The translations under genes and the position numbers were made by a program. The notes under the pieces are model-generated. The model worked only from the letters and a program-made list of their open reading frames with translations, made no database searches and had not been told where the DNA came from. Below, in pieces: positions 51,140 to 60,237 of a stretch of 64,000 nt of DNA (position 1 is the stretch's first letter; each line of letters starts with the position of its first letter). The stretch is from AV80 sp035536995. GTDB taxonomy: Bacteria > Verrucomicrobiota > Verrucomicrobiia > Chthoniobacterales > UBA10450. Location of the stretch: assembly GCA_035536995.1 (NCBI GenBank), contig DATLNB010000041.1, positions 1-64,000 on the forward strand, in the 5' to 3' direction.

Positions 51140-52995
51140 TTCTTATTGAGTTGGTCCTGTAGCGCTTTGAACTCCACCTGGCTAGAATCAAGTTCGATCG
51201 CTCGCGCGGCTTCAAGACGAGCTTCCTCGGACTTGCCGGCTGCTTCGAGAGCCGTGGCCAGAAGATAATGCGTCCTCGCATTGCGCGGATCGAGGTCGAG
51301 GGCCCGCCGATATTCAGTTATCGCTTCGGAGGTTTGTCCCGCGCGTTCCAACGCCATCGCGAGGCGCAAATGCGACCGCGCATCTTCCGGCGGAATGTCT
51401 TTCGCTTTGCGAAAATGCTCGATCGCTTCGCTTCGGTCGCCTTTTGCCCAAAGCGCGGTCGCCAGGTTCGTGTAGGCATCGGCAAAATAGTCGCGCAGTT
51501 CGATCGCTTTTCGGTACTCCGCGATCGCGTCCGCGTGGCGGCCCTTTCGTGCAAGCGCGATCCCGAGAACATTGCGGAGGAGTGCCGGGCTGAGATGGGA
51601 GGCGGTTTCCTTATCGTTCCGACCGGTAAGGGCGCTTTGCAGATGCTGCACCGCCTCGTCGATCCTGTCGCGGTCGAGGGCAAGAAGCGCGAGATTGTAA
51701 TTGGCGACGTCGTTGTTCGGCGAGACGGCGATTGCACGCCTCCAGAGTGTTTCGGTGTTGCGCCACGAAGATGTCTGCGCCCAGGCAAGGCAGGATAGGG
51801 CAAGAATCGCGACCGGCCCAATGACCATCCAAAGGCGCCTGGCTTGCGAGAATCGGGAAGCCAGGTCGCCTGCAAGCCAGGTCAACGCCGTATACAGCCC
51901 GATTTGCGGCAGATACGTGTAGCGATCCGCGTGGGCTTGGAGCCCGACCGGAATGAGGCCGAGAGTCGGAAGTAAACAGACAAGATACCAAGACCAGCCA
52001 ACGATCAGGTACGGGCGCGCCTTCCGGAACTGAGCAACGAGAACGCTGATCAACGTAAGTAATCCGATCGAAGAGAGAACAGTGGCCGATGGCCATCCGT
52101 TGGGCGGCTGCGGGTAGAATACTGCGAGGTCTACGGGCCAAAACATCTGTTTGATGTAAGTCACGCAGGCGATCGAAGCGTTGCCCAGTCGCGACAAGAG
52201 CGGAGTTTGTTCCCCGTACCCGACCGTCGACTTCTGCGCAATCAGAGTTGCAACGCCGACCGCGAAAGAGAGAAGAAGGAGCGGAACTTTTTCGAGAATC
52301 ACGATGGGAATCGGACGCTTCGTTTGGGCCTGGGGCTCCCGTCTTTCAAATCGTTGCAACGGCCAATAGTCCAGCGCGAGAAGGATTAGCGGCAGCGTCA
52401 CCAGCATCGGCTTCGCCATTAAACCGAGTGCAAACGCGATGGTAACCCCCAGGTAGCGCGATACGGCCGGCCGCGCCGCATAACGCGCATACATCGCGAG
52501 GGTAACCATAAAGAAGAACGCGCTAAGAACGTCCTTTCGTTCTGCAACCCACGCCACGGACTCGACGCGCAACGGGTGGACGGCGAAGACAGCAGCTACG
52601 AACGCGCTCCGCCACGTTGCCCCGGTCATTAAACGGAGCGTAAAAAAAAGCAAAACCGCCGCCCCGTTATGGAGCAGCAGGTTCGTCAAGTGATGGCCGG
52701 CCGGATTCAGCCCGTAAAGCTGAGCGTCCAGCATGTGGGAGAGAGTAGTGAGCGGATGCCAGTTGCGCGCCTGTGGCTGAGTGAAAGCCGCGTGCACGCC
52801 GGAAGGGGTAAAGCCGCCTGTGACCACAGGGTTTTGGTAGACGTAATTTTGGTCGTCGTATGCGACGAACTGGTGTTGCAAGGTTTGACCAAAGATCAGC
52901 CAGACAAGGCTCGTCAGGCCGGCGCAAATGAGAAGGCTGCTGCGGGGAGCCATCGCGCTTCGGTGGCCTGCAGCGGCACCTCCGTCATTTATCAT
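51136..52995 (-). CDS. TMTC-like polytopic glycosyltransferase with C-terminal TPRs
   Basis: The product has 619 residues from ATG 52995, overlapping the upstream gene by 11 bases. Residues about 15-410 are hydrophobic and carry TMTC motifs: FVAYDDQNYVYQNPVV, NWHPLTTLSHMLD, HPLRVESVAWVAERKDVLSA, and ADRYTYLPQIGL. Residues about 420-619 are tetratricopeptide repeats (FADAYTNLATALWAKGDRSE, ARTHYLLATALEAAGKSEEA). Eukaryotic TMTCs O-mannosylate cadherins; bacterial homologues are uncharacterised. Predicted inner membrane, TPRs facing the periplasm to select protein acceptors. The TPR tail is closely similar to that of the next protein upstream. Confidence 0.82.
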   Translation of the reverse strand: MINDGGAAAGHRSAMAPRSSLLICAGLTSLVWLIFGQTLQHQFVAYDDQNYVYQNPVVTGGFTPSGVHAAFTQPQARNWHPLTTLSHMLDAQLYGLNPAGHHLTNLLLHNGAAVLLFFTLRLMTGATWRSAFVAAVFAVHPLRVESVAWVAERKDVLSAFFFMVTLAMYARYAARPAVSRYLGVTIAFALGLMAKPMLVTLPLILLALDYWPLQRFERREPQAQTKRPIPIVILEKVPLLLLSFAVGVATLIAQKSTVGYGEQTPLLSRLGNASIACVTYIKQMFWPVDLAVFYPQPPNGWPSATVLSSIGLLTLISVLVAQFRKARPYLIVGWSWYLVCLLPTLGLIPVGLQAHADRYTYLPQIGLYTALTWLAGDLASRFSQARRLWMVIGPVAILALSCLAWAQTSSWRNTETLWRRAIAVSPNNDVANYNLALLALDRDRIDEAVQHLQSALTGRNDKETASHLSPALLRNVLGIALARKGRHADAIAEYRKAIELRDYFADAYTNLATALWAKGDRSEAIEHFRKAKDIPPEDARSHLRLAMALERAGQTSEAITEYRRALDLDPRNARTHYLLATALEAAGKSEEARLEAARAIELDSSQVEFKALQDQLNKK

Positions 52996-54820
52996 TGAGC
53001 CGCTCCTTAAATTCCCTGTATTCGGGCTGGCTCGGATCCAGTTCGGCCGCCCGCGCAGCTTCGCTTTGCGCTTTGTCGCGATCGCCGGTCAGCTCATGCG
53101 CTTTGGCGAGGAGGTAATGCGTTTTCGCATTGCCGGGCTCAAGAAGCAGAGCGCGCCCAAAAAAATCAAGTGCCTGGACGGGCTCCTTCGCATTCAACGC
53201 GATAACGCCGAGATTGTTGAGAGCACCTTTGTGTTGCGCGTCCACCTTGAGGGTCGCTTCATAAAAATCGCGGGCGCCTGCGGGGTTGTTCTGAGCAAGA
53301 CGAAGGTTGCCGAGCGCGAAGTTGGTTTCTGCGTTGTCTGGGACAAGAGTGCGGGCGCGTTGAAGATGATTTTCGGCCAATGTGAGATCGTTCGTTTCGA
53401 GAGCGAAGCGGCCGGCGTTGAAGGCCTCCAGTGCCCAAAGCGACGGATCGTAACGTGGAATCGCGACAAACAACGTGATCACACTGACGACTCCAAGCTG
53501 CGGCGCGACCTTGGCATAATCTAACTTTGCGCAGTGGTCCCAAAGCCGGTGCAATCCCAGGGCGCCCAGCACCAGTAAGCCTGGTACAACAGGGAGCCGG
53601 TACCGTTCCGTCACGAAGACTGGCAGGATGGCCACGACGTGAAGCGCGATCGCCGCAGTGATCCATCGCGAGGCCGAAAAGGGCCGCCACGAAAAGACAG
53701 CTCCGGCCAAGCCAAACGCCGCGACCAATCCAAAATGAAGGCCAGGAAAGAGCACCCGGTCGTCGCGCAGGTTTACGATCACGCCGAGATCGTCGTATTC
53801 GAATGCATTCCAGAAGTTGGCGGCTTTTCGGCCGAGCAAGTTGAGCCAGGCGCCAGGATTTGTGAGGATGAACCCGCGCGCTTTGGCGGACCAATAACGA
53901 GAAACCTCGGATCGCTTCAAGGTTCGACCGGCAGCCCGTTCTGCTTGCTGGATTGAATCGTGCAACATCTGCGCCTGGCCGGCGTGCAGGCCGGGGAATC
54001 GCGGATACCCGGTGGCCTCGGGATTGTTGCCCAGCCAAAGATTGATGCCGCTGTGGGCGGAGAGAAAAACGGGATCACGCGCGACGAACCGGTTGTGAAT
54101 CCAACAAGGGGCGGAGCCGACGAAGATTCCGGCGATTAATAGAACCATGGCGCCGAGCCAGCGAGGGCCGGTGGTCCGCCGAAGAAAAATGGCCGCCAGG
54201 AAGAGAGGCACGAGAAAAAGGATCGTGGCGACTCCCATGGCAGCGAAGCCCGTCAGAACGCCGTAACCCAGGCAGCGAAGTGGCGTTGGCGGGCTTTCCG
54301 TCCTAACGATCAGCCAGACCAACAGCCAGAAGACGAAAACCACTCCAGCGGTCGGCATCAAGATCGCCGAATAAGCCGCCGCGGAAACGAAGAAGCACCA
54401 GCCACCCGCGGCGAGGATTCCGGTGATAGTTGCGCCCTTCGTCGATACGCCCAGGCCGGGCTTCAACAGATGAACGGTAGTTTTAAAAATAAGAACCGCC
54501 GTTCCGGCGTCCAGGCACGCTTGAAAGAGACCGGGAATAAATGGGCTGTTGCCAAAGATTCGGAATAGGAGCGCTAGTAAGAACGGATAGAGCGGCAACC
54601 CGTAAAAGGCTTGGTAGTCAGTCCACTGGCCGTGGAGGATTTGTTTCGCCCAGTCATCATAAAATTGCATGTCGCTTCCGCTCGAAAAGAGCAGCGGAGA
54701 GGAAGCGAGCCGGACTAGCGCAACAAGACGAACCAGAAAAACGGCGCCAAACAGATAGTGGGAGCAAGAGGGGGAACGAATGGCCTTTAAAAGCTGGAGC
54801 AGGCCCGGTAATCGAGACAT
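52985..54820 (-). CDS. Polytopic glycosyltransferase with C-terminal TPRs
   Basis: The product has 611 residues from ATG 54820, which follows the upstream stop (TGACATG). A longer frame to 54940 would overlap that gene. The N-terminal membrane domain has SSGSDMQFYDDWAKQILHGQ and QAFYGLPLYPFLLALLF, a GT39-like acidic loop region, and about ten helices to residue 430. The rest is TPRs (NAETNFALGNLRLAQNNPAG, KGALNNLGVIALNAKEPVQA), ending AKTHYLLAKAHELTGDRDKA, much like the 51136 protein. Probably a protein-directed O-glycosyltransferase; donor and target unknown. Confidence 0.8.
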   Translation of the reverse strand: MSRLPGLLQLLKAIRSPSCSHYLFGAVFLVRLVALVRLASSPLLFSSGSDMQFYDDWAKQILHGQWTDYQAFYGLPLYPFLLALLFRIFGNSPFIPGLFQACLDAGTAVLIFKTTVHLLKPGLGVSTKGATITGILAAGGWCFFVSAAAYSAILMPTAGVVFVFWLLVWLIVRTESPPTPLRCLGYGVLTGFAAMGVATILFLVPLFLAAIFLRRTTGPRWLGAMVLLIAGIFVGSAPCWIHNRFVARDPVFLSAHSGINLWLGNNPEATGYPRFPGLHAGQAQMLHDSIQQAERAAGRTLKRSEVSRYWSAKARGFILTNPGAWLNLLGRKAANFWNAFEYDDLGVIVNLRDDRVLFPGLHFGLVAAFGLAGAVFSWRPFSASRWITAAIALHVVAILPVFVTERYRLPVVPGLLVLGALGLHRLWDHCAKLDYAKVAPQLGVVSVITLFVAIPRYDPSLWALEAFNAGRFALETNDLTLAENHLQRARTLVPDNAETNFALGNLRLAQNNPAGARDFYEATLKVDAQHKGALNNLGVIALNAKEPVQALDFFGRALLLEPGNAKTHYLLAKAHELTGDRDKAQSEAARAAELDPSQPEYREFKERLNDK

Positions 54821-54821
54821 G

Positions 54822-56756
54822 TCAATTTTCCGCAGACTCGCGGCGCTGGATTCTAATGGGACCAAGAGGCACACGCGCGAGGCTCGACACGGTGGGATTA
54901 TTTCGACCGGGTACCTTCTCCGCCCAAAGAAGCCGGGCATAATCGACGAACAATGCCTCGGCCTCGTAATCCCCGGGTTGCAGACGGGAGCTCAAAGTGA
55001 CCTGCCACTTTTCGATATGCTCACCGCCCGAACGTTCGGGGCTGCACAGACCGCGCGAAATCGTAATTGCCGCTCCACCATTTTGCGGCATAAGTCGGAG
55101 CAGCATCCACGGAAAGAGCACTCGTTCATCTTGAAAGCTCCAGTTCATCGCGATTTCAAGACCGGCGTCGGAAAGCACGTCGGTCGTCAGGCGGATCTCG
55201 TTTAGGGTGGTGTGCTGATCGATGACCACGGGTCCGGCCGAACGCGTAACCCCGGTCGCAATCTCCGGTGACGCTGTCCCATTTCGGAAGACCGTCAGTT
55301 CATTCGAAGAAGTAATTGCCCAGGAGGAACGCTTCAGGAAGTCGTGCAGGAGCCGATCGCTTGATGGAATTACCCGATTGTCCACGGTCTTCATGGCTGG
55401 ATGATAGTAGCCGGCACCGGAATCGAAGGTGGCGGAATCATCGTAGTCGATAAGGACGAAATCCGTCCGGTGCGGGGGCCGATATTCACCGCGGCTGAGG
55501 GTCTTCAGGCCTTTCAAAATGAAGTGCAGCGAAAATAATTCTTCGCGCATCGCCAGGTGAGATAGATATGGAAGAGGAGCCACGACGCTTGCCCCGGCAG
55601 GGATTTGGTCAATGAGGGAAAGTTTTCGGGCGCGGTCCGGTCCCCCTGTAGTCCATTCAACGAGACTCGAACCGATGCTGGCAGCCGGACCGAGCAAGAA
55701 TTGGGCGGCCAGACAGGCACCCGCCGTGAGGAATGGTACGGTGCCGCTAAGCCGGTTCGGCACGACCGCGGAGTTTTCTATTCTCGCAGCAACCTGGGCG
55801 AGCGCTATCCAGAACAAGGGAATGAGGGGCGCTGCGTAGTGAAAGTAAATCTGCCACTCCGATGAGCGCCACGAGAGAAGGTGCTGAAGTAGAATAGGGG
55901 AAGCGATTAGCAGCCATCGGGGCCGCAGCAGCGGCAGCCCGAGAAACGGCAGCAAAAGCCCCCAGAACAGGTTTCCGTTGCCAAGGGATTCTCGGAGCGC
56001 GCCGACGATGCGCTGCGGCTCGGTGATTGCGTTTAGAACAATTTCGCCGGCAGATCCGCCGAGTCGGTTATAAAGCGCCAAATAATCAATCTCGCCAGGA
56101 TTCAGCGCGGGGCTGATGACTTTCGCGCAAAGAGCGAACCAAATAATAGACCCGGCAAGCGGCCAAAGGTACCAGCGTCTCAAGGCAGACGCCGCGTGTT
56201 TGCGTTCGAGAAAAAGGTGAAGCGCGCAATAGGCCGCAACAAGTAAGGCCATGTTCTCCTTGCAAGCCAGAAGACCGATGATGGCCAACCAGTAAACTCC
56301 GAGACGGCCTCCCAGCCGGGCGTGGATCATCAGCAAGACGAAGGGTGCGGCCAGGGCCTCCGGATGAAACTCATGCAGCGCCACATAGCCGGTGGCCGGT
56401 GCCAGCAGCAACGCGCTGGCCAGAAGCAGGCTCGACGTTCGGCTCAGTCGGAGCTGGCGCGCGGAACGGTAGGCGAGCGGTCCCATCGCCGCCAGAGCCA
56501 GGTTCTGGACGACCACAAAAACCATCGGATGCCGGAAGAGAAAGAACACCGGAAGGATGAGAAAGACGATCGGCTCGACATGGTTTCCGAGAAGCGGCAC
56601 CCCCAGAACCGATACGTTGAAGCGGCCCTGAAGAAGCTGCCACGTCCCTTGGACATAAAAGGCCAGATCAAAGGTCCGGTATTCAAAATTGGCCCAGTGG
56701 ACGTAGGAGGTCCAAGTCCAGCCAACGAAGACAACCAGAGCAATGGCGAGCGCCAT
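54822..56756 (-). CDS. DUF2079-family polytopic membrane protein
   Basis: The product has 644 residues from ATG 56756, which has GGAAGA just upstream. A longer frame to a TTG at 56804 adds 16 residues. FEYRTFDLAFYVQGTWQLLQ, GNHVEPIVFLILPVFFLF, LHEFHPEALAAPFVLLMI and CKENMALLVAAYCALHLFLE are typical of DUF2079, a membrane family related to GT-C transferases. About ten helices end near 390; a soluble beta-rich domain follows (to 644). It heads the four-gene operon, with a 1-base gap to the next gene. Confidence 0.83.
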   Translation of the reverse strand: MALAIALVVFVGWTWTSYVHWANFEYRTFDLAFYVQGTWQLLQGRFNVSVLGVPLLGNHVEPIVFLILPVFFLFRHPMVFVVVQNLALAAMGPLAYRSARQLRLSRTSSLLLASALLLAPATGYVALHEFHPEALAAPFVLLMIHARLGGRLGVYWLAIIGLLACKENMALLVAAYCALHLFLERKHAASALRRWYLWPLAGSIIWFALCAKVISPALNPGEIDYLALYNRLGGSAGEIVLNAITEPQRIVGALRESLGNGNLFWGLLLPFLGLPLLRPRWLLIASPILLQHLLSWRSSEWQIYFHYAAPLIPLFWIALAQVAARIENSAVVPNRLSGTVPFLTAGACLAAQFLLGPAASIGSSLVEWTTGGPDRARKLSLIDQIPAGASVVAPLPYLSHLAMREELFSLHFILKGLKTLSRGEYRPPHRTDFVLIDYDDSATFDSGAGYYHPAMKTVDNRVIPSSDRLLHDFLKRSSWAITSSNELTVFRNGTASPEIATGVTRSAGPVVIDQHTTLNEIRLTTDVLSDAGLEIAMNWSFQDERVLFPWMLLRLMPQNGGAAITISRGLCSPERSGGEHIEKWQVTLSSRLQPGDYEAEALFVDYARLLWAEKVPGRNNPTVSSLARVPLGPIRIQRRESAEN

Positions 56757-56999
56757 TCCATCTTCCCGAGGGCCCCCCAAGCGTTTCGTCCCGTTCACCT
56801 TCAAAGGCTTATCGCCGCTCTGGCCGCGGGGGACAAGGGCGATCCGGGGCGCCCCCCGGTCTCAGGCGGCGGCCGTAGCCGCGGGCGAGGGCCAAAAAGC
56901 CAACCTATTGGCATCAACGCTGCTTTTAAGAGCCGCAATCCGCGGTCGGTATCGTGGATCGCAGTCAAACAAACAAGAGATAAAAAGAAAGCAAACAGC

Positions 57000-57398
57000 A
57001 TGTTAACTAAACTCAACAAACGCCGCGGGGGCTTTACCCTCGTGGAAATCATGATCGTCGTGGCGATCATCGCTCTGCTCGCAGCGATTGCGGTGCCCGG
57101 GTTCCTCCGCGCTCGTAAGCGCTCGCAAGCTAGCCGCATCATTAACGATCTCCGCTTGATCGACTCCGCAGTCGACCAGTATGCGATCGAGACCAACAAG
57201 AAGAGCGGCGACCTCGTTAAGGTGACCGACTGGACGAACTACCTGAAAAAAGGCACAAACCTCTTTTCGTCGGGTAACGACATCCTCGGCAACGCCTACG
57301 GTGATCAAACCGTGGATTCATTGCCGAAGGTCAACACGACGAGCCGGAACTCGCTTTCGGACGTGACCGACACGGCGTTCTGGTCCCCTTACAACTAG
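57000..57398 (+). CDS. Type IV pilin / type II pseudopilin-like protein (copy 1)
   Basis: The product has 132 residues from ATG 57000; the open frame extends far upstream through the opposite-strand operon and is not used. A prepilin leader MLTKLNKRRGG is cut before Phe12, with Glu at mature position 5 (GFTLVEIMIVVAIIALLAAI). The variable globular part holds AIETNKKSGDLVKVTDWTNY and the end SDVTDTAFWSPYN. It is probably assembled by PilB/C/D-type or T2SS machinery encoded elsewhere. Tandem with copy 2. 56757-56999 holds its promoter region; no further gene is seen there. Confidence 0.9.
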   Translation: MLTKLNKRRGGFTLVEIMIVVAIIALLAAIAVPGFLRARKRSQASRIINDLRLIDSAVDQYAIETNKKSGDLVKVTDWTNYLKKGTNLFSSGNDILGNAYGDQTVDSLPKVNTTSRNSLSDVTDTAFWSPYN

Positions 57399-57526
57399 GA
57401 ATCTGACGATTCATTCTCCTGTCATCGGTTCGCTGGTGGCAGGGAATGAGTTGTGAGAACGAGACCAAGACGTCACGCCACCTCGCACCTCGCGCAGTAA
57501 ATAATTAAAGAAAGACGCACTCCAAA

Positions 57527-57925
57527 ATGCTTAAGAAACTCACAACCAAACGCGGGGGCTTCACCCTCGTCGAAATCATGATTGTGGTAGCGATCATTGC
57601 CTTGCTCGCCGCCATCGCCGTTCCCGGATTCCTCCGGGCTCGCAAACGTTCCCAGGCTTCCAAGATCATCAACGACCTTCGTATGATCGACTCGGCCATG
57701 GATCAATACGCGATCGAAACCGGAAAAAAGACCGGCGATTCCATCGCGGTCTCCGACTGGACCAACTACGTCAAAAAGGACACGGTCCTTTATGCGACTG
57801 GTCAGGACTTGTTCGGCAACGACTACGGTGCGCAAACCGTCGACGAGCATCCGGTCGTGCCGACCAACGCGAAGAACAATCTTTCCGACGTGACCGACGA
57901 CGCCTTCTGGTCGCCATTTAACTAG
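57527..57925 (+). CDS. Type IV pilin / type II pseudopilin-like protein (copy 2)
   Basis: The product has 132 residues from ATG 57527, exactly the length of copy 1. The leader MLKKLTTKRGG, then GFTLVEIMIVVAIIALLAAI, is identical to copy 1 through the helix, while the globular part diverges (ETGKKTGDSIAVSDWTNYVK, TGQDLFGNDYGAQTVDEHPV). The end motif, SDVTDDAFWSPFN, is conserved. A hairpin lies 18 bases after the stop. Major/minor pilin roles are possible; 128 bases separate the copies, enough for separate promoters. Confidence 0.9.
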   Translation: MLKKLTTKRGGFTLVEIMIVVAIIALLAAIAVPGFLRARKRSQASKIINDLRMIDSAMDQYAIETGKKTGDSIAVSDWTNYVKKDTVLYATGQDLFGNDYGAQTVDEHPVVPTNAKNNLSDVTDDAFWSPFN

Positions 57926-57943
57926 TCGCGCGATTCTCTGCAT

Positions 57944-57984
57944 GAAGAGCGTCCTTTCGGTGAACGGAAGGACGCTCTCTTCAT
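57944..57984 (+). terminator. Probable terminator after the pilin pair
   Basis: GAAGAGCGTCCTT and AAGGACGCTCTCTTC pair over 11 or more bases around TCGGTGAACGG, followed by TCATT. The T tract is poor, but the stem is long and well placed 18 bases after the stop codon. Confidence 0.65.
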
Positions 57985-58027
57985 TAGCAGCCAATCGAAC
58001 GACCCATCTCTGCATCAACCCTGCAAA

Positions 58028-60193
58028 ATGGAACTCGCGCCGGCAGACTCTTCAACCATCGCCAATGTAGCTGCGCAGAAATCGCTTCTGCGACAAACAG
58101 CGGCGCTCTTCCAGCGGCAGTGGATTCGTTGCGCCGTCCTGGTTGTGCTGGGCCTGGTTGTCCACCTTCCGGCGCTCCCAGGCGAACTGATCTGGGACGA
58201 TGGCTTCCTTGCCAAAGACAATCCGTTTATCCGCAGCCCCGTCCTCGCCGGGGAAGCCTTTCGGCATCACCTCCTCCTGGACTCGCTCTCGATGCATTAC
58301 CGGCCGGTGCAGAACCTGTCCTACATGCTCGATTACTTTTTCTGGAACACCGATACGTACGGCTTTCACCTGTCCAGTGTTCTCTGGCATATCGGCAGCG
58401 GATTATTGCTCTTCGCTCTCCTGCAGCGCTTGCTGCCATCGCTGATTGCATCCCAGGCGTTCGCGAAGGCCAAAGTCGATCCGAGCGACACTTCGAAGTT
58501 GCTTTCCCTGATCGCATTCCTCCTCGCTCTGATCTGGGTGGTCCATCCTGTTCATAGTGCGGCTGTAGATTACATTTCCGGACGCGCCGACAGCCTGGCC
58601 TTCTTTTTCGCGGCCGGCGCTTGGCTCCTCTACCTGCTGGCAGGAAACAGGTCTGGTCTGCGCGCTCGCATCTTTTGCTATGTGCTGGCGGGTTTGTCGC
58701 TCCTGCTTGCCCTCTGCTCACGCGAAAGCGCCTGCATGTGGGTGGTTGTTTTTCTCTTTCACCTGTTTGTTTTCGAAAAGAAGTTCTCCGCGCTCGCAAA
58801 AGTGTCCGTGCTCTGCGGCTGCCTGGCCGTCGTCGCGATCTACGCAGGGCTTCGCCAACTTCCAGAAAAGCGGTCGGGACCGAGCCCGACGAACGGTTGG
58901 CCAGCACCAGTGCGCGCGGTGTTAATGCTGCGGGCCTTGGGTGACTACGGACGATTAATGGTTTTCCCGTCCAACCTCCATATGGAGCGAACGGTCGTGA
59001 ATCCGGACGCAACCGTGAGCCGACTCGAGTGGCGACGGACGATCGAGAGCGAGTATCTCACCGTGATTGGGCTGCTGGTTTTGGGCGGCATCATCGCAGG
59101 CGCTGTCCGAAAAGGTCCGGGCAGACCGCTCCGTCTCTTTGGCGGCGCCTGGTTTATCCTGGCTTATCTGCCGATCTCGAACGTCGTCGATCTGAATGCG
59201 ACGGTGGCGGAGCATTGGCTCTATCTGCCAAGCGTCGGCTTTATCCTTTTCGTTGCGGGCACCGTGCTTGAGCTTCCTCGACGGGCCCTAAGAGTTGCCG
59301 GGGCTGTGGCGTGTTGCGCCGTGGTTGCGCTGAGCGCGCGGAGCTACGTCCGCAGCGGCGACTGGCTCAATAGCGAGATCTTCTATACACGAACGTTGCA
59401 AGCCGGTGGCGGAAGCATCCGCGTTATTCTTAATCTCGGCCTGGTCTACGCTGCGAAGGGCGAACATCGCCGCGCTGAGATGTTGTTTCGCCGCGCGCTG
59501 AAGTTATGTCCGTCTTATTTGATAGCCCGCAATAACCTGGCCGATTCCCTCTATCGCCAGGGAAAAATCGAAGAAGCCGACCGTACCTTCCGTGAGGCTA
59601 GCGCCGCCGCCCCCGAAGCGCGCAAGGAGTATCCCCGTACCTGGGTGGCCGCGCTTAACGTGGCCAAGTTGCGAATTGAGGCCAACGACACGGCGGGTGC
59701 TCTCGAAGTTCTCGCCAAAGCCCGCCGCGATTATCCCGGCATCTGGCGCCTGATCAGCCTCGAATCCGAATTGCTGCGGAAGACAGAAGGGCCCGATGCG
59801 GCCTTGATTTCGGTTGCGGAATTTGCCCGCAATAATTGGTGGCACATTGAAGCTGCGATCGCCCTCGGCAAACTTTACGCGGAGAAAAATGATGTCGCGA
59901 AAGCGGAGGCCGCCTTTCGGCTCGCCAGCCGGCTCGATGTGCACGACGTCAGCGGGTTGAACCAAACAGCCCTTTTGCGCATGAACCAGCGTCGCTTCGA
60001 GGAAGCTTACGCTATCCAACGGCGTGCCATTGCCCGCCAACCGGATGAACCACGGCAATATCTTATTCTCTCCGACATTCTCGAAAAGATGGGCCGTGGG
60101 GAGGAAGCGCGAGCTGCCCTCGCGCATGTCGAGCATCTGCAATCCCTTGTCAGAACCACGTCTTCGACGTCGAGCGACGTGATGGCGAACTGA
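58028..60193 (+). CDS. TMTC-like polytopic glycosyltransferase with TPRs (second of its kind)
   Basis: The product has 721 residues from ATG 58028. The membrane domain (about 30-440) carries ELIWDDGFLAKDNPFIRSPV, MHYRPVQNLSYMLDYFFWNT, HPVHSAAVDYISGRADSLAF and NATVAEHWLYLPSVGFILFV, the TMTC-type signature. TPRs occupy the rest (GLVYAAKGEHRRAEMLFRRA, IARNNLADSLYRQGKIEEAD, ALGKLYAEKNDVAKAEAAF). It differs from the 51136 protein in sequence and lacks that protein's end. It starts 43 bases after the pilin-pair hairpin, in the same direction, so the pilins are plausible acceptors. Confidence 0.82.
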   Translation: MELAPADSSTIANVAAQKSLLRQTAALFQRQWIRCAVLVVLGLVVHLPALPGELIWDDGFLAKDNPFIRSPVLAGEAFRHHLLLDSLSMHYRPVQNLSYMLDYFFWNTDTYGFHLSSVLWHIGSGLLLFALLQRLLPSLIASQAFAKAKVDPSDTSKLLSLIAFLLALIWVVHPVHSAAVDYISGRADSLAFFFAAGAWLLYLLAGNRSGLRARIFCYVLAGLSLLLALCSRESACMWVVVFLFHLFVFEKKFSALAKVSVLCGCLAVVAIYAGLRQLPEKRSGPSPTNGWPAPVRAVLMLRALGDYGRLMVFPSNLHMERTVVNPDATVSRLEWRRTIESEYLTVIGLLVLGGIIAGAVRKGPGRPLRLFGGAWFILAYLPISNVVDLNATVAEHWLYLPSVGFILFVAGTVLELPRRALRVAGAVACCAVVALSARSYVRSGDWLNSEIFYTRTLQAGGGSIRVILNLGLVYAAKGEHRRAEMLFRRALKLCPSYLIARNNLADSLYRQGKIEEADRTFREASAAAPEARKEYPRTWVAALNVAKLRIEANDTAGALEVLAKARRDYPGIWRLISLESELLRKTEGPDAALISVAEFARNNWWHIEAAIALGKLYAEKNDVAKAEAAFRLASRLDVHDVSGLNQTALLRMNQRRFEEAYAIQRRAIARQPDEPRQYLILSDILEKMGRGEEARAALAHVEHLQSLVRTTSSTSSDVMAN

Positions 60194-60237
60194 CGCGCTT
60201 CGCAGGGGTCGCAGCGGCGTGATAAACTACGAGCGCC

